This document shows, piece by piece, positions 36,083 through 50,100 of a stretch of 64,000 nucleotides of DNA; position 1 is the stretch's first letter, and every line of letters begins with the position of its first letter. A model generated the notes under the pieces. The model ran no database searches and was not told the origin of the DNA. It saw only the letters and a list, made by a program, of their open reading frames with translations. The translations under genes were made by a program, and so were the position numbers. The DNA is from Rhopalosiphum padi (Eukaryota; Arthropoda; Insecta; Hemiptera; Aphididae): assembly GCF_020882245.1 (NCBI RefSeq), contig NC_083598.1, positions 54,287,858 to 54,351,857 of the forward strand, written 5' to 3'.

Positions 36083-37719
36083 GATGTATAATTTATACTT
36101 TATTACATTTTTATGTTTCTAATTAATTTGTATATAGTTTAAATAAAATATTTTTAATTTTAACTATATAATAAATTAGTAATTATATATTAACTGTAGT
36201 TAAAACAATTTATTTTGAAAAATATGCAGTAAAAACATTAAATATTAATTGTTGGCACATAAACAGTTTTAAAATTTTTTTTGATGAAAAAAATATATAT
36301 AATGTAATATATTATAAATAAAATCTTGTATTTTATTATACATTGTTATTTTTGAGTATTTATAAAAATATACATAAAAATATTTTGTACTATTTAATTA
36401 CATTATTGTACTTTTATAATATCATAGGGGTTGTGGTAGTAGTACTACATTTTTTTTATTTGTCTGTATAAAGAAACAATATGTAATATAAATTAATGAC
36501 ATACCTAGGTATAAAAATACTAATATACAAAAAATTATGATTTGAGGATTAATAAATTAATTTTAAAGAACATTATGAATATAAAGTTAGAAAAAAAATT
36601 TAAAATACCTTGAAATGAACAAATCAAATGTTTATATACATGATTAACATGATTATTTTATTATTTAAATCATCAAAGTTATTAATGATTTTTAAACATT
36701 AAAAATGCATTTAGTCAAAAAATTATGTAAGTATTAGTTGCAATTACTGTAATAATTATTATTGAGCTATTACCTATGTTAATAAACAGTTTCAAAAATA
36801 GCTTAATTAATTATATTGTTTTTGTTAGTTATAGTTAGCAAAGATCAATAGTAACTGACATAGGTATGTTTCTAACCCTAATCATCTCAGATAGTATTTG
36901 AAGATTATTAGATTTGATTGTTCATTTTTATTAGTATTTACTATTTAATAATAAATTATGTTATTTCATGTCAGTACAGTAGTACAGTGGAAATCATAGG
37001 TAATATTGTCATGCTCTATTGTAGGTAGAAACATAGAGTAGGTGTCAAGTTCATCTAAAAAGCATTGCATACCTATAAAAAAAAATTCTGAGCTTAGACA
37101 ATTTGTGAGCCTTATTACTACAGAATAGATGAAATTATATATTTTATTAAATATTTAAATAAATTTATTTTATTAGTAAATCACTTATAAAGTGGATTAA
37201 TTTAATTGTTGGCAAAAACATTGCATTTATGCATTTATTATATTATTGTTATTAACATTTTAGTCAATAATTAATTACCATAGATTGGGAATGAATTGAT
37301 TCGTATTATAAATAGGCAAAACCTTAAAATCAATCTAAATATTTTGAAAATTACATTCTGTATAATAAATAATAATAATATATTAATCTACCTAAAAGTT
37401 AAATACGTTTAAAAAATGTCTCGTAATGAGTCACATGATTAAACGGTCACAGGCTGCGCTGTGGTTGCAAAGGTTCTTGTTCTTTTTGGAAAAATGCATA
37501 CATGTTACATGTGCATAAGTGTATATTTAAACATTTAATCAAACATAATAATAATATAATAAATTGTATAATCAAACATTTTTTTATTATTTTTGCAATA
37601 ATAATTTATCAATCCGTTATCACTATCAAAAATTTATTAGGTAGGTATACGTGTGTAAGGTGTAACTATTATTATTATGAAACGATTTGACGTGTAGATA
37701 TTGAACTTAAACCACTCAA
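36083..37719. other. ACAD9 3' flank (source of a duplication) and spacer
   Basis: AT-rich. The part up to about 36600 is the parent of the copy at 37720-38460. The rest shows no gene. Confidence 0.4.
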
Positions 37720-38460
37720 CTGAGAAGACCCAATGAATTGTAAATATATTGTAACAGATTCAATCTATGAATCATACACAGACCAATTAATTAATAAATA
37801 ATAATATAATATATTATTTATTTTATAAATAAAGAACAAACAAAGACGTAATAAGATGTATAATTTATACTTTATTATATTTAAATTTTTGTCTAATAAT
37901 GTATAATACAGATGTGTGTTTCAAATTCATTTGTGTATAATTTAAATAAAATATTCTTAATTTTAATTATATAATTACATAATAAATGTAGATATCTACA
38001 TTCAAACAACTAATTTTGAAAAATGCTCTTTACAAGAATATGCAGTTTGGACGTCTACTGGCACTTTAACAGGTTTAAAATTGATTTTGATGAATAAAAA
38101 TATATGTTTTATTATACATTGTTATTTCAGATTTTTTTTATATATTTTATAATATATATAAAAATACTTTGTTTTATTTAATAACATTATGGTACTTATA
38201 TATATCATAGAGGTTGTAGCAGCAATGCTTAAGATTGCTGGTTTGTCCGTACAAATAAACAATATGTAATACAAACTAATGACATAAGTATAAAAATACT
38301 TATATACATAATACTCGTATTAAGTAAAATAAAACAATTAAATAATAATTAATATACGTAAAAATATGGTTTGAGCGTTAAAAACAAAATGATGAATCTT
38401 CAAAGAAATTTTAAAGAACGTTAAGAATCTAAAGATGAAAATAGAAGAAAGAAAATTAAA
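37720..38460 (+). pseudogene. Duplicated 3' exon and flank of the ACAD9-like gene
   Basis: Aligns colinearly with 35970-36600 at an offset of about 1.76 kb. The exon part encodes a diverged KYIVTDSIYESYTDQL (parent KYIATDSVYESFADQL) and then stops. Shared flank words include TGTATAATTTATACTTTATTA, kept only in part here, ATTATACATTGTTATTT and AACAATATGTAATA. No upstream ACAD9 exons accompany it, so it is a partial tandem copy and probably not expressed as protein. Confidence 0.7.
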
Positions 38461-38516
38461 GAAACCTTATAGAAGAAAATGAATATTATTTACAAATACT
38501 GGTTGATTGGTTTAAT

Positions 38517-41500
38517 TTATTTCTTCTTATAATCTTCTTGGTAACCGTATTGCGGAGCTGCGTGACTGTAAGCTTCTTCTTTCCAGAAGTTGAGGTCGAT
38601 AGATGGAATTCTATCGTAATCATTGCAACTTACCAAAGGATTCCTATAAACATAAATAATGTGGTAAGTAAGTAACGATAACATTATACTATTATAATGA
38701 TTAATATTGACTACTCACTTTTCAGAAATCTTCAAGAAACCTTGAGGTTGGATTGTGTGTAAATCATCGCTGTTATCACAGAATATTCTTGAAACACTAG
38801 ACTTGCGGATTTCGTTAAGTTGTTCTAAATTTCAAAAAAATAATATATTCATTTAATAATATTCAAAATTTAATGATAGTTTTGTATTTTATTACCTGGT
38901 GTGAAGGATCCAACTTGTCCACCCAGTTCGTAGAAGTATCTATCAGAAACTTTAGTTCTGTAAAATTGTTCAGTCAAAAGACACAAGAATGTTGGTCCAG
39001 CCAATGTGTTTGGTACATGAGCTTCCAAAGAACCACCGACAGAAAGGTCAACATCGTCTGGGTGGTTGTAGAGAAGAGCGAGTTTTTCAATACGCTAAAA
39101 TAAGAATAAAACACATTTAATTAAGTCGTTAAGAATATTCAAGTTGTATAAATATATAGGTACTCACTTCAACATCGATATAATCGGAAAAGTCTTCAAA
39201 TTTGTGTGCTCTTGGTAGACCACAAAATTCTCTGTAGTCGTTGTAAGATGCAAGACCATGGTCTCGGCCTCTTTGTACATCAATAGCTCTCAAGTCGCGA
39301 CCGAATGGACGGCCTGCTCTGAACAAGAAGTCTGTAATCTAGGAACACAATGTATATAAGTTATCATGGTATAAATATCGTACTATGACCTGTCTCAAAG
39401 TATCTAAATATCTAATAATTACTTCGCTGGTGAAGAATGGATCGACTTCTTCTTGGCTCTGTGTTGTCAAACCTCTCGACAAATGATCGAAGTTGTATCC
39501 TTTTTCAATGATTGTCGGCCTGTTAAAGTAGTCTGATAACCTAACAGCGCTCAAAAGATTACGGTCTTCTCCGATTAAACTGTAGAATAAAAAAAAGAAA
39601 AATTACTTCCGTTTAATTGTTTGGATTCTCGTGGCTGACGCTCTTATGATAAGAAAAACTTACTGGAATTGTCCTTGGATGGACGAATGGAAATATCTAA
39701 ATGCGGCGTGGGCATGAGCATTTATGACACTAGGGTCAACGTTCTCTTTGTAATCGTTTGTGTATTCTTTGGTTTTGTATAGCAGACCGTATTTCAACAT
39801 GTTTTCTGTACCTAAGATAATGGGTAACCATTCGTGGTAGTTGATGTGTTGGAATTCAGCGATCAACACTCGTCTGGATTCTTGGTACAGTGTTTCGTCA
39901 TCCCAGTGAGGGTTGATGTGTGACAGCACTGTGGCGATGCGGTTGTGCTCTCTGAGGAACAAGATCTGTAAAACAGTCAGCTGTGGGTTCTGGTTTGCTC
40001 TTCGGTCACCTGAAACAACGAGACAAAACGATTTGTGTCATAAAAACAGTTTTAATTGTTTACCCAATACCATTCGTCGTTCGAACATCAAAAATACTAA
40101 CCGAATTGGTAGCATGGTTCTTCATCTGTTTGTTGATCACATACGGCACTCTTGTTTGCCGCTGCTGGAGGCCACGGTCTTCCGTCTCTGAATTCCACTC
40201 TCAACCTACCGCCAATTCCTTCACGGAGCGTATCTGCTAACCGTTGGCTTGAACCGTACACGAAAGAAGCGTCCATCCAATGCGAAACAACTACTAACTG
40301 TAAATAACACAAAAAAGCAATATTATAACTACACATTATTTTGTGTCCCAAAAAACGACGTAGCTATTTTGGTAATATTCTATAGTCTGTCCAGCGAGGC
40401 TATCAAAACGAACAATTTAGACGAGATTTAATAATATATTATTTACTTGTTCAGCGGGCTTGTTTCCAGCGTTGCATCCAGTTTCTTGATCAGTGGTCGA
40501 ACGGACAAAGTTCATGCACTCTCTGTGGAACTTGGAGAATACTGGGTCATCTTCGGGGATCGTAATCGGGAAACAGTGCACATCTGGGTTGTTACTTAAC
40601 AAACGGCCGTTGTCGTCGCAACATCTGATTGAGTGACGTTCTACAAACAAAGGAAAATGTATACATGTAAATGTGTTTCGATCTCAAGTGCAAAACAACT
40701 ACAGCCAACAGGTATTATTAGTATAATATAATGATCGAATCCGCTAAACGTCCTTATCGATAGTATGGTTAACACACAATTATATGGAAGTGCCTTTATT
40801 TTAAACTATTTTTTAAAAATTATAATAACGATTTACGATTGGTGTGACCATTGGACATTTATACTTTGTGTATGGGTAATATTTAAAATGTTTAATAATT
40901 TTTTAGTTATCCCCAGATAACATTTTGAATAATAACAGTATTTATAAAATAATTTAAGTATATTATCGTTTTTTAAATACTATCTGAGTGTTTATATCGA
41001 CTATCATTAGATACAGTTGTCGACGGACGCAGAATTATTTGGAATTTGATTCTCTGTCGTATTATCGTTAATGTTCCGAGCGAATGTCCTACATGAACAT
41101 GGACGTTACTTCTGCTTTGGCATGCTCCAACTATCGTTTGGCTATAGCTAATACTTGTAGTTAATAAATACCTTATGATCGTGCGTAGAACGTCTAAACA
41201 TATAATTACCTGTAGAATATATTATATTATACAACTACAATGACCGCAACACAAAGTATAATATAGGTTTTTGTATCAGTTCTTGCAGGCTAACGTGATC
41301 GCGACTTTGAGACGGCATATATTGCTTTGAAAACATTGATGTCACGAAATCAATATTACTGTGCAAATTAGTTATCACTTATGTGTCATGTTTGTAACTA
41401 TGCTGTTAGTAAATCCATTCGCTGTGTAATTACTGCGTGACGAGGAGAAGAAGCAAATTATTATGAAAAACGAGTTAAGCAAAACAACACTGTCTATCAA

Positions 41501-43113
41501 AGATTCGTGTTCAAGAAAAAGAAAATTAAATGTGTCTGATATTAATTGTCGGTCATCCATACGTAATGTACATTACGCCATTAAATCGATTTGCCATGTC
41601 AATTTCAAGATTTTTATGAATTTATTAAGACATAACATGGTGTTAATGGGTAAATATTGTAATCTTTATAGGTAGCTGATTCTGTTTGAAATTCGCAAAC
41701 GTTTAAATGTCCTATATTTTAACTTGGTTTTCAAATAGGAAGCAAAAATCAACCGGTTCAGTTTGTAATATACCGACCGGCCCCGAGGCTGGTTTTGGGA
41801 AAAATATAAATTTAAAACATTTATCGTACGCTCATCTATATGTAATGTGTATACATCTTCGTAATACGGCGTAGTGTATATGCTATTAGGTACGTGTCAA
41901 AGAATCACTTTCTCCGCTAGAAGCTCAAAATTATAATTGAAAACATATATATGCAATAAAATAATAAAAAAAACCCACCTACTCATCATTAAGCTCGTTC
42001 GTGTGTCGAGAACAAAAAACTAAAAGGCGTTATACCTACACTGTAAGTACGTACGAAATTAAATCGTAATAATATATTATCTAGAATACCTTGTATGGTT
42101 ATATGAATTACTCAGTTATAATATATTTTTATACACTTACTTGCTTGTGTTGTACCCATGGACATGGACATATCATGAGTTACGATTTGACCCCAGGTCA
42201 TGGTGATGAGAGTCCATACTGGATCAGGGATTGGGACATCCGGGAACATGACAATACTGATGAGACGGGAACCGGGCAGTGGTTCACCGCTGACAGACGT
42301 GGGTGGAGCGTGGATGCCTTCACGATTAATATATATTATTATTAGACACGTACAAAAATGATTTAACTATCGTATAAACGATTTTACAAATTTGATTAAA
42401 GCGTCTATTACTGATAGACGTGAGTACCTACACCATTACTCATTAGTATGTATATATGCTCGAACTTACCGTCAGAGTACTTGGGTGGCAAGAGTCTGGC
42501 ATATTTGGAGTTGGGAATACCCCAGTTGGTGTACCTAAGATTGTTGCAAGATCCATCAATGGTCCTGTATTTGTTGTTGGGGCAAGGGCCGATCGGTGGC
42601 TGGCATCCGGCGCCTTGTGGAGCTGTGGGTATCTCACCAAAACTATAAAAGTAAGCATACGTGCGTGAAATATTTTACAACGGTCCGTGAAAAACACTTG
42701 ACTTTAAGACTACCTATATTATTATATGTAACTATATAACACTTACTTATTGGGTCCGGGACGGGGTCCAAGACCTTGAGCGGCGGGCGACGGTGCGAAA
42801 CCGAAACCTGGCTGCGGTGCTTGGTACGGGGACGCAACTAGGGGCTGTCCGTACGATTCTTGTGGCAAATAACCTCGAGTCACACAATACAACAATTATT
42901 ATTATACCTATGATCTTAAACATATGCTACTACAGTTATGTAGATAATTTATCAGATCTACAACCGCCTGCGTGAATTATGTATATACTATTGCAACTTA
43001 CCGGTGAAGTTATACGGATCAGCGGCCGGATAGTACGATGGCTGGTGGAATATGGCTGCAGCCGAACAGAATAGGCTTGCCGTCAACAAGACGACCATTT
43101 TGTTCAGCGTCAT
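38517..43113 (-). CDS. Secreted animal haem peroxidase, chorion-peroxidase type, 694 aa
   Basis: Twelve coding exons, minus strand: 43002-43113, 42747-42873, 42470-42642, 42141-42317, 40447-40640, 40102-40297, 39664-40009, 39423-39579, 39168-39338, 38896-39094, 38719-38824, 38517-38643. All phases agree; 2085 nt. The N-terminus MTLNKMVVLLTASLFCSAAA is a signal peptide, then a Pro/Gln/Gly-rich stretch, then the peroxidase domain from YRTIDGSCNN. Key points: distal His185 (WGQIVTHDM), DASFVYGSS, the catalytic Arg330 position (GDRRANQ), LREHNRIATV, proximal His434 (AFRYFHSS) and AIDVQRGRDHGL. Family members use H2O2 to cross-link tyrosines in eggshell or cuticle, or act in immunity. The two acidic residues that form haem ester bonds in mammalian peroxidases are T184 and Q333 here. 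The ATG directly follows a 3' splice site (ACTTACAG), so an upstream 5'UTR exon exists. AATAAA overlaps the stop codon (38516-38521, as TTTATT). Confidence 0.95.
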
Positions 43114-46100
43114 CTGTAAGTAAAATGAACGTTATAGTATATGCTATTTTATGAAACAAATTAATTATATATATTTTTTTAAAACGAAATATTAAATTTG
43201 ACATTGAGATTCAATATTTGATTTATTTACTTATTATTTTAAAGATACGTTTTTTAATTCTATATTTTTTTTTTAATAGCTAGGTTTCAAAAATTCTTAG
43301 GGCGTTGCGCATTCGCACAGTCATGCGATATGATCCACGTTATAACGTGGCTGTTGGGAATGTAGCTGTCTCGTAATAGACGTTTTATACTTATAATAGG
43401 TTGGTACTAAATATACAATGAACGGTGATAAAAATCATCGATTTTGTAAAAATCTATTGAACGATAATAATCGCTAGTTTAAAGTACAATATTTTACTTT
43501 CGCCCATTTCGTCGTCCGCGTCGTCGTTTGTAAAACAAGCAAAATTACCGTATAATATTATAATAATAGACTTTTTTCTAATGTGGAATCTCACGACTTT
43601 GATCGGTATAAGGGGTAGTGTAACTACTTGAAAAAATAATATTTCGTATGCCAGAGAACAACAACAATAAGAATTACGCCCAATGATCTGCAAATGTACA
43701 CGAAAATAAATGTATAATAATATCGTGCGGCTATTAATAATCGTGTCAAGGGCGATTAACCTGAGATTTGGGTGTGTGTGTGTTTTTAAATATTTTTTTT
43801 AATGTGGTGTTCTATAATAATAATGATAATAATTATTATTATTGTCGTTGCTATAGCCCGAACCGTGCGTATATCGTTTTTCCACCGATCATATTGTGTG
43901 TATCTATACATCAGAGCGTGTTACACATAATATAGGTAATATACATCGAATCACAAGTTTTAATACATAAGACTCCAATACCGCATATTATATACGTCGT
44001 CGATTTCGTATCGTTTCAAATGATCAATAATGATAATTATAATATTATTTATATTTACATTGTAGTTATAATGACATTCGCGCTGTACTTTTCCATTTCG
44101 GTACGATGACGTCTTGATTTAGCCAACCTTAAATTCTAAGAGGATGGGGGACAGTTGCTATAACTCAGGGTCCCATACTCGCATTCATAATTATTGTGTA
44201 AAACAAATATTCAATTTTTCATTCAAATTATTATTTTATATAGATATACCATACACATAATTATACTTGGTTCAGTGTAAACAGCAAACGTTTTTTATTG
44301 ATAATTTAATAAAGATATGAGTATGTTAAATAATCGACTACTATATTTAGAGCCAATTATATTATATTCGCTGTATCCCATAATATATGTTATATATAGT
44401 ACATACCTATTACCTACTATTAAGGCTATAATTTATCCTTGGATACACACCAATTTTTAAATGCTACTCAAGTTGCTATCTACTTGTAATTTATTAATTT
44501 TTTTTTATTTTTTAACCTATAACTGTATTCGATTAACTTACATAATAAGTTGAGTTTAATGTCTTATTGTTGTTGATTTAGTTCTAATTTACTGCATTAA
44601 ACTAGTCTTTTGTAAAAACAAATTTAATACCTATAATATGTAAATGTATTAATGATAGAATATTATGAAATATTTATCATTTTAAAATTACATACATTGT
44701 ATGCGATAGTTTCATATTCAATAAGTCTGTATTGTGAACATTTAATTTTTTCATAAAGGCTCCTATGATATTATTTTTAAATAAGGCCCTGCTATTTATA
44801 TATATTATATTATGTTATTCTGCGTATGTATACAATATACGAGTACACAACGAGTATACGAATTTTTAGGGTTCGATGAACGGGAGACGTGGTGCATGTG
44901 TTAATTATAATATATGACGTATATAGGTAGTCGTTTATCGTGCAGCTATTTTATCATAATATGTATCGAATAAATTAAATGGTAAGTATATTATGTTTAA
45001 TGCATTTAAAAAATCGCTTCGCCATGTAAACGCGTTATGTAATAATATTACACAATCTTAGGATTGAAAAAAAATCGTCGTAGTATATAAGTACTTGAAA
45101 GGAATAAACTGAATTTTATATTATAAAGCACCCGTATAGGTATATCGTAGGTATACATACTACAAAGATGTTTAATTTTTTTCTGCCACAATTCATAGTA
45201 GATACCAACTAATAATAAAAAAAATATACTATTAATCGTCCAATTAATTATTACGGAGTACGGACACTGTAGCGATGCATATAGTAATAAAATATTGAAA
45301 ATGGAGCGAATAATTGCTTATAATAATATCATATTGATGTATTAATATTAATAGGTATTATAGATATTTCATCACGCAATAAATATCGATCAAGCCTTCA
45401 ATGATATTTATGAACTGCGGTCTGCGACGAATATAATATTTAAAAAATTATTATTTAAAGCGAACGTTAAATATATTTTTTATAACGATAATCTTGTTCG
45501 AGCGAAGAAACTGTATGTTTTTTTTCTTTTTAGCCGTAACAATATACCTAGATAGGATATATCTTCAAACGATAAAATAATTTTATCAATATTAGTGTAG
45601 GTACGTAATCATAGACAGTCTTACATTTTAGCGCGACATATTGTTTAGATTGAAAGCTAGTAAACTACACGTCGACACTGAAATCGTTAATTGAAAACTA
45701 GTGTTGTCGTAATTATTAAACATTTTAGAAAGTGAAATTTGAGATAGTGTTTAACACTTCGACTATAATATCATTGACTTCCGTAATTTGTATAGATACC
45801 AAATATTGTATATTATGTACCGTACGTCTAGTTGTCGGGGACTCATCATACTATTAATATCACAATAAAATATCGAGTAGCGCTGCAACATAATAACCGA
45901 GTTTTGAATGTTTAAAATGAGAAACCCGTTTCGTAACGGTCCATAATATTATGTATGTAATACAATTTTAGATACATTTAATTATGCATATTGTAAATTG
46001 CATAGGTAGTAGGTACCCGACTGCACGATGGAAATTAAAAATTGTAATGTTATTAAACGTCGTTTGCGATTTACCTTGCGTGTGTATTACAACAACAGTA

Positions 46101-49100
46101 GGTATAAGTTCGTTATAACTTATAAGTATAAATGGTGTAAAATACCTATATACTATAATAGTAAGACTATAGCTATGATGTTACTATATGTTGGTATGTC
46201 ATACATACGAGTCATACGACCGAGTTGTACATTATTGTACGCATAATGTTTAAAATGATTTTAAATACACATTAACCGTATTCGCCGGAGTAGACCTTCT
46301 CAACAAACGGATTGTGAACGGAACCAAAAAAAAAAAAAAAAAACAAAACGGTAAGTCGCGAGCATTCCGTCCTTGACTGTGTGTCCCCTTGTCGTAGGAA
46401 TCTAGGCCACGAGAAATTTAAAATAAAATACAATATTGTTTATACATAGGTATAACATTATAACATATCTCCTATGTATTATATTGTACGACGGCTAGGT
46501 TACAAACCGAATTTCAGTGTGTATACATACGGGACGGTATTTATTATGTGAATCAAACAGCAGGAAACACATGCGTTCATTGCAGAATCCGCATTATAAT
46601 AATTATATATAAAAGCGAATAAGGATTCCGTAAACGTGTATATTAATAAAACCGTAATGAAAAAAATGGCGTGATGTCGTTGTTCTGAATTCCGATATAT
46701 CTTAATATTTCTCATGATCAATTATACGTTTTCTGAGTCCTCGCGTTTTAGCAGAGAATTATTTATTAGCCGAGATAACCGAAAGTGTTGATAGCCCAAA
46801 GCCATCACACACACTTAGTTATACTACGGTATACCTTGTGTCCGCATTTGTCTTGATGAACGACAATAATAATTTCATAGGTATTATTAACACGTTCACC
46901 TCAAAAACGACGGTAACCTAGTTATGTCACGCTATATATAACAGCTGCATGTACATAATGTCTATGTATTATATACATGTAACAAGTTTCGCCTCCGTTC
47001 GTTACAAAACGCCGCTTACACCTTATGTGTTTATGCTAATTGGTCACTATTATATTAAGTATAATAATATTACACACGTAGGTAAGGTATGCGTGCAATG
47101 ATAATTATAAGAATACATTGTACATATATAGGCAATACACGTATATAACAAAAAGCGCGCAATTTAGACTATGGCCATAATAATTCATTATCCGCGATTA
47201 CCGTTCGCGATAAGTACCTAACGGAGTGTTTTCAATAAAAACTCAGCCGGAGGTTATGGGTTAGAAGTGACGCAGTGTCAAGGTTACGGGACGCGACGAC
47301 CAAATCGTTTCGTAATCGATCAGGTAAAGTGGCAAATATTACAATATAATTATAATTTATAATATGTATTTAATTCCATAGTTAGAAGGGCCTAATAGTA
47401 AGTATACACGATCTACAGTATACACATTTCAATATAAATTATAATATTTACCGCTCCGTATGACGGGATCCAATGCAGGTCATCACCTGCTACGAGCGGT
47501 AGTGAGAATAATAAAATGTTTTGAGGCACGGTGTTGATTTTTCGGTATGAAATTTGAAAATTACATTTTCTGTTCTTTTTGGCACTTTAATTATAACCCT
47601 TTTCCACTAATCTACTGTCCGATATTTATTTAAGGGTCGTTGGGACGGTGTATATATTAACAAAAACGAGTTCACAGGAAAATCTCTCAGTTCGAGCACA
47701 GTTTATTTTCTCTCTTGAAAATTCAATAATATGCTAATTTGCTTTAATGTTGAGCTGTAATTAGAATCCAGTACGTAGATTTGTTATGTTACGCGTGTGA
47801 TGTAAGAAACAAAAACTAACACATGTAGATACTACTTCCTCTGTAAGATTCATGACGTCGGCTTCAGAAGTATGCGCTTGGTTAGCCCTATAGTACCTAC
47901 TTATGTCTATGAATTCGCCCATTCGTTTTGTATGTAATTGAACGTCAGTTAACCCGAAACTTCGAAACGCCTACAATATATTATAATACGTACGTGGTGG
48001 CGTACACTGAGGCTGTACTAGGTATATGATTAGTGTAGTATATACTCAGTACTAGTTTAATAATACTGGTTACTGGTTAGTCGTATGTATACGCGTATTT
48101 ATTAACCTTATTACGGATTTAAGAGACCGCGATGATGTGACTGAAATATTGCCGGCCAAACGTGATTAAATACAAAAAGTTATTATTATATCATTATACG
48201 GTTTGAATCCCCGGGGTGGGCGGGATTATAGACGCACGGCGTGCCCGACTAGGGAACTTTTCGTTTAACCAGTTCTAAACTCGAAATGTGCCAACATTCA
48301 GTGTTGTGGCTGTGTATAATATAATAGGTATATAACATAGATATACGATGGCTGCGCGCATGGACACTGCCAATTATAATTCCACGACTTCCTCGTCGGC
48401 CGTTGCTACTTGTATGTGCGCACAGTCGTATATACAAGTCACATAGGTAAAAAACCACTGCAATTCACGGGACAGCCGATGTAATAGCTATAGGTATTTA
48501 TATATAAATAATTACTTTCGTTACTTTTACGATTTCGTAGTCTCGACTGCATCGACTGTATAGGTATAAATTATTATTTATAGATAGTATCTGCATGCTA
48601 TCTCCTAATAGATGTGGCGACGAAAGTAGGCGTAGATGATGACGGGACCGGATTTAAACTGTCGGAAAAGGCTTGCGAAAAGTGAAGATTTCATTTGCTC
48701 AAAAGTGAAATGTTCTAGCAGCAATACTATCAGATGCTATGTATTATTATAAATGTCTACATGGTGCTAACAAAAGTGTTTAAATAAAAAATACAACCAT
48801 GGACTTCGTCCGCGATTTGACTAAATAATAATGAGAGAACACACCCCATCAATAAATTTATACATGACATTCGAATTTGGATTCAGATCTCCTCACTATT
48901 ACTGATTTTTTTTATGAAATATTTGACAAACTTCTATCAGTGCTTAATGACTTGATAGTGTAAAAGAAACGTCACGGAATCAACGTAAATATAGTGATTT
49001 GATTTCGATTTAAATATGCCTGATAAACCTCCTAGTAGACTTGGACTTACTACATGGATTGTGCAGGTTGGCAATAATTGACTATTATTGTCAATCAACG

Positions 49101-49380
49101 TTCGTCTGTGCTAAAAACGATGGCCTTGATCATGTTGTATATTATAATATACTAATTGTTATAAGTGTTAAACACACGTGCACAGTCGTACAGATCGTTT
49201 AAATAAAAATATTGACAAAATGGCGATGAATATTTGAAATTCACGCATATATTTATAAGTAGCTAGGTACCTTTATATTGTGGTCAACTGTATAAGTTTA
49301 AGCGTATGTATCCATACGAACACACCCGGGCACTTTGATTCACCGATTAAACACGATAATAAATAATAATAATGATACAA
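43114..49380. other. Gene-free region upstream of the peroxidase (probable 5' intron)
   Basis: No coding-like frame. The peroxidase start exon opens with an acceptor, so transcription must begin to the right of 43113 and this stretch is probably, at least in part, intron 1. Seen within: an A-run of about 19 at 46326-46343, and an inverted repeat GCAGGT-CATC-ACCTGC at 47475-47490 that holds a CACCTG E-box. Confidence 0.4.
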
Positions 49381-50100
49381 CTACAACGTCATATGTGTTG
49401 GTCATTGGTTGAGTGCCGCATCATAAATACGCAGCATGCACATATATTTAACCTCGCTCGTGTTTGCTCTGCGGCGGGGCACTTGCGAAATTCGCGAAAT
49501 TTTATGGGTCGGATGCAATAGATCGTCGTAGTTTCGACAAAAATCAATATCACGAGAGGCGTAGACGTACGCCCGCAGATTTTTGCCGTTTTCGGGTCTG
49601 AGATCGTGCACACTGCGGCGGTTCATGAGTCGAGGCTGTTTTGTTTTTTTTTTTTTTACGAAAATCGACCCAGTTGATGTGATGTAATCACAATAATCGC
49701 GCCTTAACGAGACGTACAATAATTCATTGTTGTCGTTTAATCGCGAGTAAAAAAACATGTTTATACACGAGTGTGACCCGGGCCCCAGACAGATTAAAAT
49801 CGGTCGATACACGCCGTCGTCATAATACATCTGAGGCGGCATGCATGTTGTATGTATACGTACGCGTATATTGCGTGTACGAATTTTCGAACGGGCGCGT
49901 CGTGTGATCGCAGCGGGTTTTCGGTAGTGGCGCAACATTCGAAATCAACACAAGCGGCGAGTGTGAGGCAGCCCTAAAGCGAAATGTTTTTTTTCTCTTT
50001 CGTCTCAAGATTTATTTTTGGCGTTTTCTCCGTCCCGAAACGACCGTGTCCGATCGTTCCGTTCTGACTGCTGACGTTATTAGATATTAAATAACTGCAA
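49380..50100. other. CpG-rich island-like stretch
   Basis: Markedly richer in CG dinucleotides than flanking DNA (for example GGGTTTTCGGTAGTGGCGCA near 49916-49935 and CGCGTCGTGTGATCGCAGCG near 49896-49915). A 178-codon minus-strand open frame (49402-49938) lies here but shows no domain and a basic, irregular composition. It may be a promoter region or 5'UTR exon of the peroxidase or of an unseen transcript. Confidence 0.35.

Noticed and set aside
44870..44885. GGGTTCGATGAACGGG as a possible tRNA B-box
   Set aside because: No matching A-box or cloverleaf could be built upstream. No tRNA is supported anywhere in the window.
49402..49938. 178-codon minus-strand open frame
   Set aside because: It lies in CpG-rich DNA where stop codons are rarer, has a patchy basic composition, no domain, no splice context and no recognisable relatives.
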